A DNA stretch of 37,464 bases from the NCBI GenBank assembly GCA_029976075.1, contig JARKNW010000048.1, positions 1-37,464 of the forward strand. Reading direction: 5' to 3'. The notes below the pieces were generated by a model. It was not told where the DNA came from. It did no database searches and saw only the letters and a program-made list of their open reading frames with translations. Position 1 is the first letter of the stretch. Each line of letters begins with the position of its first letter. A program made the translations under genes and the position numbers. This DNA is from Pleomorphomonas sp. Its GTDB lineage: Bacteria > Pseudomonadota > Alphaproteobacteria > Rhizobiales > Pleomorphomonadaceae. Below are positions 1 to 8,420 of the stretch, piece by piece.

Positions 1-119
1 CGGGCGATGCCGTCACCGACGGAGAGAACCTGGCCGACCTCGGATACCTCGGCATTGCGGCCGAAGTTCTTGATCTGCTCCTTGAGGATTGCGGAAATTT
101 CCGCGGCGCGGATATCCAT
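1..119 (-). CDS. atpA: ATP synthase F1 subunit alpha (N-terminal fragment)
   Basis: Only the first 39 codons lie in the window; the gene runs off its left edge. The visible N-terminus begins [19 protein letters not shown] and continues into a [12 protein letters not shown] stretch, typical of the beta-barrel start of F1 alpha. The protein forms the catalytic hexamer with beta in the membrane-bound F1Fo ATP synthase. The ATG shares one base with the atpH stop (TGATG), so the two are translationally coupled in an atpHA... operon. Confidence 0.95.
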   Translation of the reverse strand, partial: MDIRAAEISAILKEQIKNFGRNAEVSEVGQVLSVGDGIA

Positions 120-679
120 CAGCCGACCTCTTTCAATGCAATCTTGAGTGCGTCGAGTTTCGTTTTTAGCGACGTGTCGATCATGCGTGAACCTAGCTTG
201 ACGACGAGCCCGCCGATCAACGACGGGTCGACATCGAGCTCAACATGAACCGACTTGCCGGATAGATCGGCCAGCGCGCCCTTGATATCGGCCAGCTGAC
301 CATCTGATAGGGGAATTGCCGAGACGATGCCGGCGGTTACCTCGCCTCGGCGGTCAGCGAGAAGCTGCCGGTAGCGGCGGAACATGTCGGGCAAGGTCGA
401 AAGGCGATTGTTGGAGGCGACCAGCTTGACGAAGTTGCCGATTGTGCGGCCAAGGTCTGCAGCCTCGACAATGGCGCTGATGGCCTTGAGCTGGTCTTCT
501 GTGCTGAAAACCAGCGACTTCATCAGACGGCGGAGGTCGGCGCTTTCGCGGCGGAGCGTCTCGAAACGGGCGATGTCCGCCTCAACGACTTCGAGTTCAC
601 CGGTCTCGCTCGCCAACTCGAACAGGGCCGTGGCATAACGTTCGGCGACCCCGAAGACCATCGTTTCCGCTTCGCTCAC
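119..679 (-). CDS. atpH: ATP synthase F1 subunit delta
   Basis: F1 delta (OSCP homologue) is the stator protein joining F1 alpha to the Fo b subunits. The N-terminal helical domain is recognisable from [14 protein letters not shown], and the C-terminal region contains the conserved [21 protein letters not shown] block. I choose the GTG at 677-679. GAGGGG (687-692) lies seven bases before it, and the resulting 186 residues match the usual family length. An upstream ATG (692-694) would overlap that ribosome-binding site, and an internal ATG at 661 would cut the N-terminus. The gene lies directly before atpA and behind priA, an order common in Hyphomicrobiales. Confidence 0.95.
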   Translation of the reverse strand: MSEAETMVFGVAERYATALFELASETGELEVVEADIARFETLRRESADLRRLMKSLVFSTEDQLKAISAIVEAADLGRTIGNFVKLVASNNRLSTLPDMFRRYRQLLADRRGEVTAGIVSAIPLSDGQLADIKGALADLSGKSVHVELDVDPSLIGGLVVKLGSRMIDTSLKTKLDALKIALKEVG

Positions 680-1006
680 GTAAGAACCCCTCATCGGTGC
701 GAACCATCAAAGGTTCACCCGCTTGAACACTTTGAAGATATTCGCAAAATAGAATACGACGGCGGCACGGCGCACGGCCCCGCAGCGAACTTGGCACCGT
801 CTACCACAGGAGTTTCCCTCACGCAACGCATTCACTGGATTCAGGAATTCGGTTTTTGCGCGAATATCCTTAGGTAATTGGCCGCTTGGGGCATCCCCTT
901 AAGAATTGCTTATCCTAAAGTCGAATGGTTTATCGTTTTAGATGGCCTCAACCCTGCCATCCCGGTATCTCATGCCAGCGTTGCATCGCGAACCGGCTCC
1001 CAACCC
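680..1006. other. Intergenic region priA-atpH; atp operon leader, no gene
   Basis: This 327-base gap is more A+T-rich than its surroundings and carries no convincing ORF. It must hold the end of priA and the promoter and leader of the atp operon, read on the minus strand. A small hairpin (GAACC 701-705, GGTTC 712-716) lies in the expected atpH leader. A 9-bp inverted repeat, GATATTCGC near 737 and GCGAATATC near 858, spans about 120 bp. The best minus-strand promoter-like pair, TTGCGT and TAGACG 17 bp apart near 800-828, is too weak to call. Confidence 0.5.
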
Positions 1007-3241
1007 TCAGAGGAAATTCTGCGGATCGATGTCGACATAGGCTTCTACGCCGCGTGTCGGTCTGTCCGCGCCGGCGATCCAGGCGCGCATGTAGGCCGAG
1101 AGATCGGTATCCCGACCGGAGTGGGCGATCAGGCGGAAACGGTGTCGTCCACGTACCACGGCGAGCGCCGCCTCGGCGGGGCCCAAAACCTCGACGGCCG
1201 GATCTCGGGGCGCCATGCGGGCAAGAAGGCGTGCGTGGTCCTCGGCGAGCTCACGGCTTGGTCCCGATACAAGGATCGCGGCAAGGCGTCCGAAGGGTGG
1301 CATCACCGACCGTTCTCGTTCGGCGAGTTCGGTACGGTAGAAACGCTCGGCGTCGCCCGAAACCAGTGCCTCGATCACCGGGCTGTCCGGTGCGTAGGTT
1401 TGCAGAAGACCAAGACCCTTGCCGATCACGCGGCCGGCGCGGCCGGTGACCTGGGCGAGCAGTTGGAACGTGCGCTCGGCGGCACGCGGATCTCCCTGCG
1501 ACAGGCTGAGGTCGGCGTCGACCACGCCGACCAGCGTCAGCTTGGGAAAGGTATGGCCCTTCGCCACCATCTGCGTGCCGACGACAATGTCGCATTCGCC
1601 CTTGGCCACGGCCTCGAACTCCGCCCTGAGGCGTTGCACCCCGCCGCCGATATCCGATGACAGCACCACGGTCCGCTTGTCGGGCAACAGCGTCTGCATT
1701 TCCTCGGCGATGCGTTCGACGCCCGGACCGCAGGCGACGAGACTGTCGAGCGTACCGCAGGAGGGACAGGCCTCCGGGCGCGGGATGGTATGGCCGCAAT
1801 GATGGCAGACGAGCCGGCCTCGGAACCGGTGCTCGACCAGCCAGGCCGAGCATTGCGGGCACTGGAAGCGGTGGCCGCACGACCGGCAGAGAGTCAGCGG
1901 CGCATAGCCGCGCCGGTTGAGGAACAGCATCGCCTGTTCGCCACGCTCGGTTACCTCGCGGATCGCCGCGACGAGACCGGGTGCCAGGAAGCGACCGCGC
2001 GGCGGGCCGGCCTTGCGCATGTCGATGGCAAAGAGGCTGGGCAGATCGCGACCGGTGGCGCGGGCTGGCAGCACGATGTGTCGATAGCGGCCGCGTTCGG
2101 CGTTGACGCGACTTTCGAGCGAGGGCGTCGCCGAGGCGAGGATGACCGGAATCTTCTCGATCCGACCACGGACGACCGCCATGTCGCGGGCATGGTAGCT
2201 CGCCCATTCTTCCTGCTTGTAGGCGCCGTCGTGTTCCTCGTCGACGACGATCAGCCCAAGATCGGAGAAGGGCAGGAACAGGGCCGAGCGAGCGCCGACC
2301 ACCACGCGTGCTTCGCCGAGCGCCACCGCACGCCATGTGCGGGCGCGCATCTTCGGTCCGACGTCCGAGTGCCATTCGGCCGGCAGGGCACCGAAGCGTT
2401 CCGAGAAGCGCTCGAGGAAGGCGCGGGTAAGTGCTATTTCCGGGACCAGTATTAGCGCCTGCCGGCCAGCTCGCAGCACGTCGGCCACCGCTTCCAGGTA
2501 GACTTCGGTCTTGCCCGAGCCGGTAACGCCGTCGATCAGGGTTACGCCATCGGTTTGCGCCTCGCGCAGTTTGGCAACGGCAGTGGTTTGATCGGCCGTC
2601 AGCTCGATCGGGTTGAAATCGGCATCCGGTGCCCGAAAGGGGCGTCCGGGTGGCAGGTCGATCTCGGCGAGGGCACCCGCCGTCACCAGTCCTTCGACGA
2701 CCGAGGGGGAGACGCCGGCTGCGGCGGCGAGGCCGGCGCGCGTCCAGGCTTGGCCCTCGTTCTCGGCGAGCAGCGCCAGTACCCGGCGGCGAGCATCGGT
2801 CAGGCGTTCGGGCGACGCGTCGGTGGCGACGAGGCCGCGGATCGGTGGTTCGGGCTCCAGCGCGTCGGGCGCGCGCAAGACCATGCGCATCACCATGCCG
2901 CGCGGCGTCAGCGTATATCGGGCGACCCAGTCGACGAAGGTCAGCATTTCCGCCGTCAGTGGCGGACAATCGAAGGCCGCCTCGATCGGGCGCAGTCGGT
3001 TCGACGAGGCCGAGAGCTCGGCCGGTTCGCCGGTGACGACCCCGACCACCTTGCGTGGCCCCAATGGCACCTGGACGATGGAGCCCGGTCCCACCTCCAT
3101 GCCGTGCGGTACGCGATAGGAGTAGGAGAGGTCGAGACCGACGGGTGTGAGCACCTGCACCACTTCGCCGCCGGCCGTCGGGCGGGGACGCGCTTCTCCG
3201 AATAGATCATGGATCGAGTGGGCAGGTTTTTCGGTCGGCAT
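1007..3241 (-). CDS. priA: Primosomal replication protein N' (PriA helicase)
   Basis: PriA is a 3'-to-5' superfamily 2 DNA helicase that recognises stalled forks and reloads the replisome. The N-terminal DNA-binding domain covers roughly residues 25-125. Walker A is GVTGSGKT (238-245), Walker B is DEEH (334-337) and motif III SATPS lies near 370. Eight zinc-binding cysteines follow (452, 455, 461, 464, 479, 482, 492, 495). Near 560-580 are the helicase motifs VGTQMVAKGHTFP and VDADLSL. The length of 744 residues is normal. The gene is divergent from pdxY with 74 bp between starts, so both promoters sit there. Long ORFs on the opposite strand are reading-frame shadows. Confidence 0.97.
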   Translation of the reverse strand: MPTEKPAHSIHDLFGEARPRPTAGGEVVQVLTPVGLDLSYSYRVPHGMEVGPGSIVQVPLGPRKVVGVVTGEPAELSASSNRLRPIEAAFDCPPLTAEMLTFVDWVARYTLTPRGMVMRMVLRAPDALEPEPPIRGLVATDASPERLTDARRRVLALLAENEGQAWTRAGLAAAAGVSPSVVEGLVTAGALAEIDLPPGRPFRAPDADFNPIELTADQTTAVAKLREAQTDGVTLIDGVTGSGKTEVYLEAVADVLRAGRQALILVPEIALTRAFLERFSERFGALPAEWHSDVGPKMRARTWRAVALGEARVVVGARSALFLPFSDLGLIVVDEEHDGAYKQEEWASYHARDMAVVRGRIEKIPVILASATPSLESRVNAERGRYRHIVLPARATGRDLPSLFAIDMRKAGPPRGRFLAPGLVAAIREVTERGEQAMLFLNRRGYAPLTLCRSCGHRFQCPQCSAWLVEHRFRGRLVCHHCGHTIPRPEACPSCGTLDSLVACGPGVERIAEEMQTLLPDKRTVVLSSDIGGGVQRLRAEFEAVAKGECDIVVGTQMVAKGHTFPKLTLVGVVDADLSLSQGDPRAAERTFQLLAQVTGRAGRVIGKGLGLLQTYAPDSPVIEALVSGDAERFYRTELAERERSVMPPFGRLAAILVSGPSRELAEDHARLLARMAPRDPAVEVLGPAEAALAVVRGRHRFRLIAHSGRDTDLSAYMRAWIAGADRPTRGVEAYVDIDPQNFL

Positions 3242-3315
3242 CGGCTGATTCGAGATGTGCGGCGTTCGATCATAAGCTAAACGGAGGGCCGTCGCCTCGC
3301 CAAGCCGCCGCCAAC

Positions 3316-4233
3316 ATGGAATTGCCTCCGACCATGAGTCGTCCCGCCGTTATCGTTCTCTCCTCCTTCGTCGCCCGTGGATCGGTGGGCGCCCGGGCCG
3401 CCTTTGCGCTGGAACGGCTCGGCCACCGGGTCTGGACGTTGCCGACGGTTATCCTGCCTTGGCACCCAGGCCATGGCCGGGCCCACCGGATGGCTTTGCC
3501 GGAAGCGGATTTCGCTGCTCTCTGTGCCGATCTCGCCCGCTCGCCCTGGCTCTCCGAGGTGGGGGGCATCATTACCGGATACCTCGGCTCTGCCGGACAG
3601 GCGGACGCCGCCGCCACACTGGTCGCCGCAGTCAAGGCAGCCAATCCGGCTGCGTTTCATCTGGCCGATCCGGTGATCGGCGATGTTAATGTCGGCGGTA
3701 CCGGTGGTCTCTACGTGCCGGAGCCGGTCGCCATCGCTCAGCGCGACCGCCTTGTCGCCATCGCCGACATCAGTACGCCCAATCGCTTCGAGCTTGGTTG
3801 GCTGACCGGCCGGCCCGTCGAGACGCTGACGGAAATTGCGGCGGCGGCGCGAGCGTTGGGGCCGAAGCGTGTTGTCGTTACCTCGGCTCCGGCGCTGATG
3901 GCTGGCAAGATCGCAGTGGCGCTTGTCTCCGCCAACGAGACCATCGTCGCAGAGAATCAGCTGATCGAAGGTGCGCCCAACGGCACCGGCGACCTGTTCT
4001 CGGCGCTCTTTTTGTCGCGACTGATCGGCGGCGCATCCGATGAGGCGGCGTTGGCGGCCGCATCCGCCTCCACGTTCGAGGTGATCGTCCGGTCGGTCAA
4101 GGCGGGGGCACGCGAGCTCGAACTGGTCGACGAGCAGGACGCTCTTGTTCATCCGATGGCCATGGTCGACATTCGCCGGCTGGCCACGCCTCGGCGGCCC
4201 ATCGCGCGACCTTCGCCAATCGAGAGCTTGTGA
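3316..4233 (+). CDS. pdxY: Pyridoxal kinase (PdxY/PdxK type)
   Basis: The enzyme phosphorylates pyridoxal with ATP in the vitamin B6 salvage pathway; it is a cytosolic ribokinase-superfamily protein. Diagnostic segments are LSSFVARGSVGARAAFALE at the N-terminus, WTLPTVILPWHPGHG (40-54), DPVIGD (118-123), the PNRFE metal/ATP-site segment (155-159), and the anion hole NGTGD (222-226) with catalytic Asp226. Length (305) is slightly above the usual 280-290 because of a proline-rich C-terminal tail. Start choice is uncertain: the ATG at 3316 or the one at 3334, neither with a strong Shine-Dalgarno. It is divergent from priA. Confidence 0.9.
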   Translation: MELPPTMSRPAVIVLSSFVARGSVGARAAFALERLGHRVWTLPTVILPWHPGHGRAHRMALPEADFAALCADLARSPWLSEVGGIITGYLGSAGQADAAATLVAAVKAANPAAFHLADPVIGDVNVGGTGGLYVPEPVAIAQRDRLVAIADISTPNRFELGWLTGRPVETLTEIAAAARALGPKRVVVTSAPALMAGKIAVALVSANETIVAENQLIEGAPNGTGDLFSALFLSRLIGGASDEAALAAASASTFEVIVRSVKAGARELELVDEQDALVHPMAMVDIRRLATPRRPIARPSPIESL

Positions 4234-4244
4234 AGGCCTCACGA

Positions 4245-4274
4245 TTGACGTCTATAAGTAGACATCCGTATAAC
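4245..4274 (+). promoter_or_regulatory. Sigma-70 type promoter of the carbonic anhydrase gene, with internal dyad
   Basis: TTGACG (4245-4250) and TATAAC (4269-4274) are separated by 18 bp, both close to consensus, 54 bp before the next start codon. The spacer contains an inverted repeat, GTCTA-TAAG-TAGAC (4250-4263), in the position expected for a repressor site. Promoter strength and regulator are unverified. Confidence 0.65.
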
Positions 4275-4327
4275 CCGGCGGGCGGGATCCTGTCCGTCGC
4301 CCCATTCCTCCAGCCGGACGTTTATCG

Positions 4328-5014
4328 ATGACCGAAACGAAAGCTCCTCTTCGCCCGAAGCTGCCTGCCTCCTTCCCGGGGCGCCTGACGACCGGTTACG
4401 AGGCTTTCAGAGAGGGGCGCTATCCCAGCGAAAACGAGCGCTACAAGCGGCTGGCATCCGAAGGGCAGAAGCCGCAGATCATGATCATCGGCTGTTCGGA
4501 TAGTCGCGTGTCGCCGGAGGTCATCTTCGATGCCGGGCCGGGCGAGATCTTCGTCGTCCGCAACGTCGCCAACATCGTGCCGCCCTATACGCCCGACGGG
4601 GAGACGCACGGCACTTCGGCGGCTCTCGAGTTCGCGGTCATGGCGCTCAATGTTCGCCATATCGTGGTGATGGGGCACGGACGCTGCGGCGGTATCGTGG
4701 CAGCTCTCGACAGTCGTGACCCGCTGACCCCAACCGACTTCATCGGCAAGTGGGTGTCGGTTCTGGACGACACGGCCGAGCGGGTGCGCTGCGACCACGC
4801 CATTGCCCCTGGGCTTCGCTACACCGCGCTGGAGCACGAGGCGATCAAGGCTTCGCTGAAGAATCTTCTCGCATATCCCTTTGTCAAGAACCGTGTCGAA
4901 TCCGGTTCGTTGGCACTGCACGGCGCCTGGTTCGATGTCTCCGAAGGCGAACTGCACGTGCTTGACCGCGAGAGTGGCGATTTCACCGTCCTCTCCGGTA
5001 CGCTTGCCCCTTGA
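4328..5014 (+). CDS. Beta-class carbonic anhydrase
   Basis: The enzyme interconverts CO2 and bicarbonate with a zinc cofactor in the cytosol. The first zinc motif is CSDSR (Cys56, Asp58, Arg60), and the second, HGRCGG, gives His117 and Cys120. Thus the Cys-His-Cys ligand set and the Asp-Arg dyad of plant/bacterial beta-CAs are intact. The segment NVANIVPPY (79-87) and 228-residue length fit the can/cynT branch. It has its own promoter and no cyanase gene nearby, so a housekeeping bicarbonate-supply role is more likely than cyanate detoxification. Confidence 0.95.
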   Translation: MTETKAPLRPKLPASFPGRLTTGYEAFREGRYPSENERYKRLASEGQKPQIMIIGCSDSRVSPEVIFDAGPGEIFVVRNVANIVPPYTPDGETHGTSAALEFAVMALNVRHIVVMGHGRCGGIVAALDSRDPLTPTDFIGKWVSVLDDTAERVRCDHAIAPGLRYTALEHEAIKASLKNLLAYPFVKNRVESGSLALHGAWFDVSEGELHVLDRESGDFTVLSGTLAP

Positions 5015-5099
5015 ACCTTGACGGCAAGGCGATTACGGCTAACGGCCGAAAGCCGGCCGGAGGAGGTCGTGCGCCCTGTTTCCTAGTTTTGAGGATGCG

Positions 5100-6215
5100 A
5101 TGATGGCAAAGAATTCGCTGTTCCTGCTGCCCGGCGATGGCATCGGCCCGGAAATCATGGCCGAGGTCGAGAAGATCATCGCCTTCCTGAACGGCAAGGG
5201 CCTTACCGACTTCTCGCTCGATCGCGGCCTCGTCGGCGGTTCGGCCTACGATGCCCACGGCGCGGCCATTTCCGAAGCCGACATGGCCAAGGCGCTTGCC
5301 GCCGACGCGGTGCTGTTCGGTGCGGTCGGTGGTCCCAAGTGGGACAGCGTTCCTTATAACTGCCGGCCGGAAGCCGGGCTTCTGCGTCTCAGGAAGGACC
5401 TTGGCCTGTTCGCCAACCTCCGCCCGTCCATTTGCTATCCGGCACTGGCCGACGCCTCGTCGCTGAAGCGCGAGGTGGTGGAAGGCCTCGATATCCTGAT
5501 CGTTCGCGAGCTGACCGGCGGTGTCTACTTCGGTGAGCCGAAGGAGATCGTCACGCTCGAAAATGGTGAAAAGCGCGCCGTCGACACCCAGCTCTACACC
5601 ACACACGAGATCGAGCGCATCGCTCGCGTCGCCTTCGATCTCGCCAAGGCGCGCAACGGCCGCGTCTCCTCGGCCGAGAAGCGCAACGTCATGAAGTCGG
5701 GCGTTCTTTGGAACCAGGTGGTCACCAAGATCGGCAAGGAGGAATACTCCGACGTCAAGCTCGATCACATCCTTGCCGACAACTGCGCCATGCAGCTCGT
5801 GCGCTGGCCCAAGCAGTTCGACGTCATCCTGACCGACAACCTGTTCGGCGATGTGCTTTCGGACATCGGTGCCATGCTGACCGGCTCGCTGGGCATGCTG
5901 CCCTCGGCTTCGCTCGGCGCTCCCGATGCGGTTACCGGCAAGCGCAAGGCGCTCTACGAACCCGTGCATGGTTCGGCGCCGGATATCGCTGGCACCGGCG
6001 CGGCCAACCCGATCGCCATGATCGCCTCCTTCGGCATGGCGCTCCGTTACTCCTTCGGCCAGATTGATCTTGCCGCCAAGCTTGACGAAGCCATCGCCCT
6101 CGTTCTGGGCAAGGGACTTCGGACCAAGGATATTGCCAAGAAGGGCGAGGCTACGGTCGATACCCGCGCCATGGGTGCCGCCATTCTCGCCGAACTCAAG
6201 ACGCTGGTCGGCTGA
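5100..6215 (+). CDS. leuB: 3-isopropylmalate dehydrogenase
   Basis: LeuB oxidises and decarboxylates (2R,3S)-3-isopropylmalate with NAD+, the third leucine-specific step. The N-terminal [15 protein letters not shown] is diagnostic. Substrate-binding arginines are R97, R108 and R136; the catalytic pair is Tyr143 and Lys194; the Mg2+ ligands are Asp227, Asp251 and Asp255. The NAD loop [14 protein letters not shown] starts near 287. Length (371) is normal. Two adjacent ATGs (5100, 5103) follow GAGG at 5091-5094; the second gives better spacing (8 nt). leuC is encoded downstream but separated by 523 bases with its own signals, so this is not a tight leuBC operon. Confidence 0.97.
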   Translation: MMAKNSLFLLPGDGIGPEIMAEVEKIIAFLNGKGLTDFSLDRGLVGGSAYDAHGAAISEADMAKALAADAVLFGAVGGPKWDSVPYNCRPEAGLLRLRKDLGLFANLRPSICYPALADASSLKREVVEGLDILIVRELTGGVYFGEPKEIVTLENGEKRAVDTQLYTTHEIERIARVAFDLAKARNGRVSSAEKRNVMKSGVLWNQVVTKIGKEEYSDVKLDHILADNCAMQLVRWPKQFDVILTDNLFGDVLSDIGAMLTGSLGMLPSASLGAPDAVTGKRKALYEPVHGSAPDIAGTGAANPIAMIASFGMALRYSFGQIDLAAKLDEAIALVLGKGLRTKDIAKKGEATVDTRAMGAAILAELKTLVG

Positions 6216-6307
6216 CGCATGCGCCTTTGGGCGATCACGCAGTCAGTCACGGGGTTGTTAACTTTGCGGCTCTTGTTTTCCGGTGGCGCCGCACCAAATC
6301 CTAGTCA

Positions 6308-6440
6308 TGACGGCATCGCCCATCAGGCACTGCCCCCCGTCTCGCCAGCGGCGGTGACCGTCGGCCGGGTTCCCCTCCCGGCCCCGCGCTGATCCCTAGC
6401 GCCGCGCCCAGCCTTCCCCCGAGGCTGGGCGCTTTCATTT
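6308..6440 (+). ncRNA. Candidate small RNA: four tandem hairpins with C-rich loops
   Basis: Four stem-loops follow leuB in series. They are CACTGCC/GGCGGTG (6328-6356, one G-T pair, 15-nt loop starting CCCC); GGCCGGG/CCCGGCC (6363-6383, loop TTCCCCT); GCGCT/AGCGC (6386-6402, loop GATCCCT); and an 11-bp stem (6404-6432, loop TCCCCCG) followed by a T-rich tail. Three loops are exactly seven bases, and all carry CCC or CCCC, complementary to Shine-Dalgarno-like G-runs. This resembles anti-SD loop sRNAs of alphaproteobacteria in design, but I do not recognise a named family. The 5' end is a guess from a weak TTGTTT/AAATCC pair (6273-6301). It could instead be only the leuB terminator region. Confidence 0.4.
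6404..6440 (+). terminator. Rho-independent terminator after leuB / candidate sRNA
   Basis: A perfect 11-bp stem (GCGCCCAGCCT 6404-6414, AGGCTGGGCGC 6422-6432) with a 7-base loop is followed by TTTCATTT. Confidence 0.8.
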
Positions 6441-6485
6441 CCATGCCCAAAAACGCGATAGGTCTCCACGCCAACAGAACGACGA

Positions 6486-6514
6486 TTGTCGGCGGGCCGG
6501 TTTTTCAGTATAGA
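6486..6514 (+). promoter_or_regulatory. Sigma-70 type promoter before the small ORF and leuC
   Basis: TTGTCG (6486-6491), a 17-bp spacer and TATAGA (6509-6514) predict a start site at about 6520-6522. That coincides with the ATG of the 41-codon ORF at 6521. The transcript would carry leuC behind a leader of about 218 bases. Confidence 0.55.
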
Positions 6515-6520
6515 GCGCTC

Positions 6521-6646
6521 ATGTACGCGAAGCCGCAGATCACGCGCCTGCCGACGTCGGCCGACTACTTCCCGGCCCACGATCACGCACGCTTGCCGTG
6601 GCGGTTCCTGGCGCGGCAGACCGGCGACAGCCGACTCCGGCCGTGA
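6521..6646 (+). CDS. Unrecognised small protein, 41 aa, probably leaderless mRNA
   Basis: I recognise no family. The ORF begins MYAKPQITRLPTSADYFP and ends in an Arg-rich tail; it is basic, without a membrane segment or signal peptide. Coding support comes from codon use: about 37 of 40 codons end in G or C, whereas the same open frame upstream (6443-6520) shows only about 60%. The change falls exactly at the ATG. A promoter -10 (6509-6514) is placed so transcription would start on this ATG, and there is no Shine-Dalgarno. A 17-bp dyad follows the stop by 6 bases. It could be a leader peptide for leuC, but its four Leu codons are scattered rather than clustered. Confidence 0.5.
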   Translation: MYAKPQITRLPTSADYFPAHDHARLPWRFLARQTGDSRLRP

Positions 6647-6652
6647 GACAAT

Positions 6653-6669
6653 GGCCGAAGTCTTCGGCC
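6653..6669 (+). promoter_or_regulatory. Perfect dyad between the small ORF and leuC
   Basis: GGCCGAAG-T-CTTCGGCC forms a 17-bp palindrome, or an RNA hairpin with a 3-base loop, six bases after the small ORF stop. It is followed by TCCCATGA repeated at 6670 and 6680 (10-bp period). There is no T-run, so a terminator is unlikely; an operator, an attenuator-like leader hairpin or an RNA-stability stem are possible. Confidence 0.4.
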
Positions 6670-6738
6670 TCCCATGATTTCCCATGAATGTCAGGGGCGC
6701 GGTTCGCCTGCCCCAACGGAATCGAAAGTCCGATCATC

Positions 6739-8151
6739 ATGACTGCCAAGCTCCGTACCCTCTACGACAAGATCTTCGACGACCACGTGGTCGAGACGCA
6801 GGCCGACGGGACCTCGCTGCTCTACATCGACCGCCACCTCGTCCATGAGGTGACCAGCCCGCAGGCTTTCGAGGGCCTGAGGACCGCGGGTCGCAAGGTG
6901 CATCAGCCGGGCAAGACGCTTGCCGTCGTTGATCACAACGTGCCCACCACCGATCGCAGCAAGGGGATCGAAGATCCGGAGAGCCGCGAGCAGGTCGGTC
7001 AGCTTGCCATCAACGCCGCCGAGTTCGGCGTCGAGTATTACAACGAGCTCGATCGTCGTCAGGGCGTCGTTCACGTGGTGGGTCCCGAGCAGGGCTTCAC
7101 GTTGCCGGGCATGACCATCGTCTGCGGCGATAGCCACACCTCGACGCATGGCGCTTTCGGCGCGCTCGCCCATGGTATCGGCACCTCGGAGGTCGAGCAT
7201 GTGCTCGCCACGCAGACGCTGATCCAGAAGAAGGCCAAGAACATGCTGGTGCGCGTCGACGGCAAGGCGCCGGCTGGCGTGACCGCCAAGGACATCGTGC
7301 TGGCCATCATCGGCGAGATCGGTACGGCCGGCGGCACCGGACATGTCATCGAATACGCCGGCGAGGCGATCCGCGACCTGTCGATGGAAGGCCGCATGAC
7401 CGTCTGCAACATGTCGATCGAGGGTGGCGCCCGCGCCGGCCTGATCGCCCCTGACGAGAAGACCTATGCCTATATCGCCGGCCGGCCAAAGGCGCCGACG
7501 GGCGAGGCTTTGGAGCGCGCCAAGGCCTACTGGCAGACGCTCTTCACCGACGAAGGCGCTCACTTCGACAAGGTGGTGACGCTTGATGCCGCCAGCCTGC
7601 CGCCGATCGTCACCTGGGGCACCAGCCCCGAGGACGTGGTGTCGATCACTGGCGTGGTGCCGGATCCCGACGCCATTGCCGACGAGACGAAGCGGACTTC
7701 CAAGTGGCGGGCGCTGGACTACATGGGCCTGAAGCCGGGTCAGAAGATGACCGACATCGCCCTCGACAAGGTGTTCGTCGGTTCCTGCACCAACGGCCGC
7801 ATCGAAGATCTTCGGGCTGCCGCGGCGGTCGCAAAGGGGCGCAAGGTGGCGTCCTCGATCAAGCTCGCGATGATCGTGCCGGGGTCCGGCCTCGTCAAGG
7901 AACAGGCGGAAGCCGAGGGTCTCCACAAGATCTTCATCGAGGCGGGCTTCGAATGGCGCGAGCCGGGCTGCTCGATGTGCCTTGCCATGAACCCCGACAA
8001 GCTGGCGCCGGGCGAGCGTTGCGCCTCTACCTCGAACCGCAACTTCGAGGGGCGTCAGGGTTATATGGGCCGTACCCATCTGGTATCGCCGGCCATGGCT
8101 GCCGCGGCGGCGATCGCCGGCCACTTCGTGGATATCCGCACCTTCAAGTGA
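6739..8151 (+). CDS. leuC: 3-isopropylmalate dehydratase large subunit
   Basis: With LeuD, LeuC isomerises 2-isopropylmalate to 3-isopropylmalate (leucine synthesis, cytosol). The [4Fe-4S] cysteines are C350 (VGSCTNGR), C411 and C414 ([12 protein letters not shown]). The N-terminal [13 protein letters not shown] and [13 protein letters not shown] (129-141) are family hallmarks. I start at the ATG at 6739, giving 470 residues, the normal length. The frame is open from an ATG at 6688, but those 17 extra residues are not family-like. The Shine-Dalgarno is weak (GGAA near 6718). No leuD is adjacent, so the small subunit is elsewhere. Confidence 0.97.
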   Translation: MTAKLRTLYDKIFDDHVVETQADGTSLLYIDRHLVHEVTSPQAFEGLRTAGRKVHQPGKTLAVVDHNVPTTDRSKGIEDPESREQVGQLAINAAEFGVEYYNELDRRQGVVHVVGPEQGFTLPGMTIVCGDSHTSTHGAFGALAHGIGTSEVEHVLATQTLIQKKAKNMLVRVDGKAPAGVTAKDIVLAIIGEIGTAGGTGHVIEYAGEAIRDLSMEGRMTVCNMSIEGGARAGLIAPDEKTYAYIAGRPKAPTGEALERAKAYWQTLFTDEGAHFDKVVTLDAASLPPIVTWGTSPEDVVSITGVVPDPDAIADETKRTSKWRALDYMGLKPGQKMTDIALDKVFVGSCTNGRIEDLRAAAAVAKGRKVASSIKLAMIVPGSGLVKEQAEAEGLHKIFIEAGFEWREPGCSMCLAMNPDKLAPGERCASTSNRNFEGRQGYMGRTHLVSPAMAAAAAIAGHFVDIRTFK

Positions 8152-8191
8152 CGTGGCGTGTGATCTGAAGCGTGGCGCTGATGGAAATCGG

Positions 8192-8220
8192 AGGCCGGAG
8201 CTCGCTGCTCCGGCCTTTTT
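8192..8220 (+). terminator. Rho-independent terminator of leuC
   Basis: A 10-bp perfect stem (AGGCCGGAGC 8192-8201, GCTCCGGCCT 8207-8216) with loop TCGCT is followed by a run of T to 8220, 40 bases after the stop codon. Confidence 0.9.
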
Positions 8221-8363
8221 CATTGGCGCGAAGCTGTATTCGATGACGAGATGACCTCGGTGGGCACTGATAACCCGACCCTGTTCGGCCTTTGCATCAT
8301 CATACGGTAAAACACGTAATCCTTTCGGACGGAATGCTCTGCTTTACAGCCAATCTGTCCATA

Positions 8364-8377
8364 TGTTATCGATAACA
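8364..8377. promoter_or_regulatory. LacI-family operator before the sugar ABC importer
   Basis: TGTTATCGATAACA is a perfect 14-bp palindrome with the central CG usual for LacI-family sites, 43 bp before the ATPase start. A near copy precedes the LacI-type gene at 14253-14266. The promoter is uncertain: TTTACA at 8343-8348 and a TATAAA at 8393-8398 are both candidates, and repression from this site would work with either. Confidence 0.7.
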
Positions 8378-8420
8378 CATGTAGAGGAACAATATAAAAC
8401 GCGACCGAGGTTCTAGCCAA

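Noticed and set aside
878..2455. Several plus-strand frames of 170-260 codons opposite priA
   Set aside because: All lie inside priA and lack ribosome-binding sites and family features.
6443..6520. N-terminal extension of the small ORF before leuC from an ATG at 6443
   Set aside because: Codon use there is not biased like the part after 6521, the predicted promoter lies inside it, and its start abuts the terminator tail.
6691..8223. A 510-codon open frame on the minus strand across leuC
   Set aside because: It is antisense to an unambiguous leuC, has low-complexity Arg/His/Ala-rich translation with no family character, and results from high third-position G/C.
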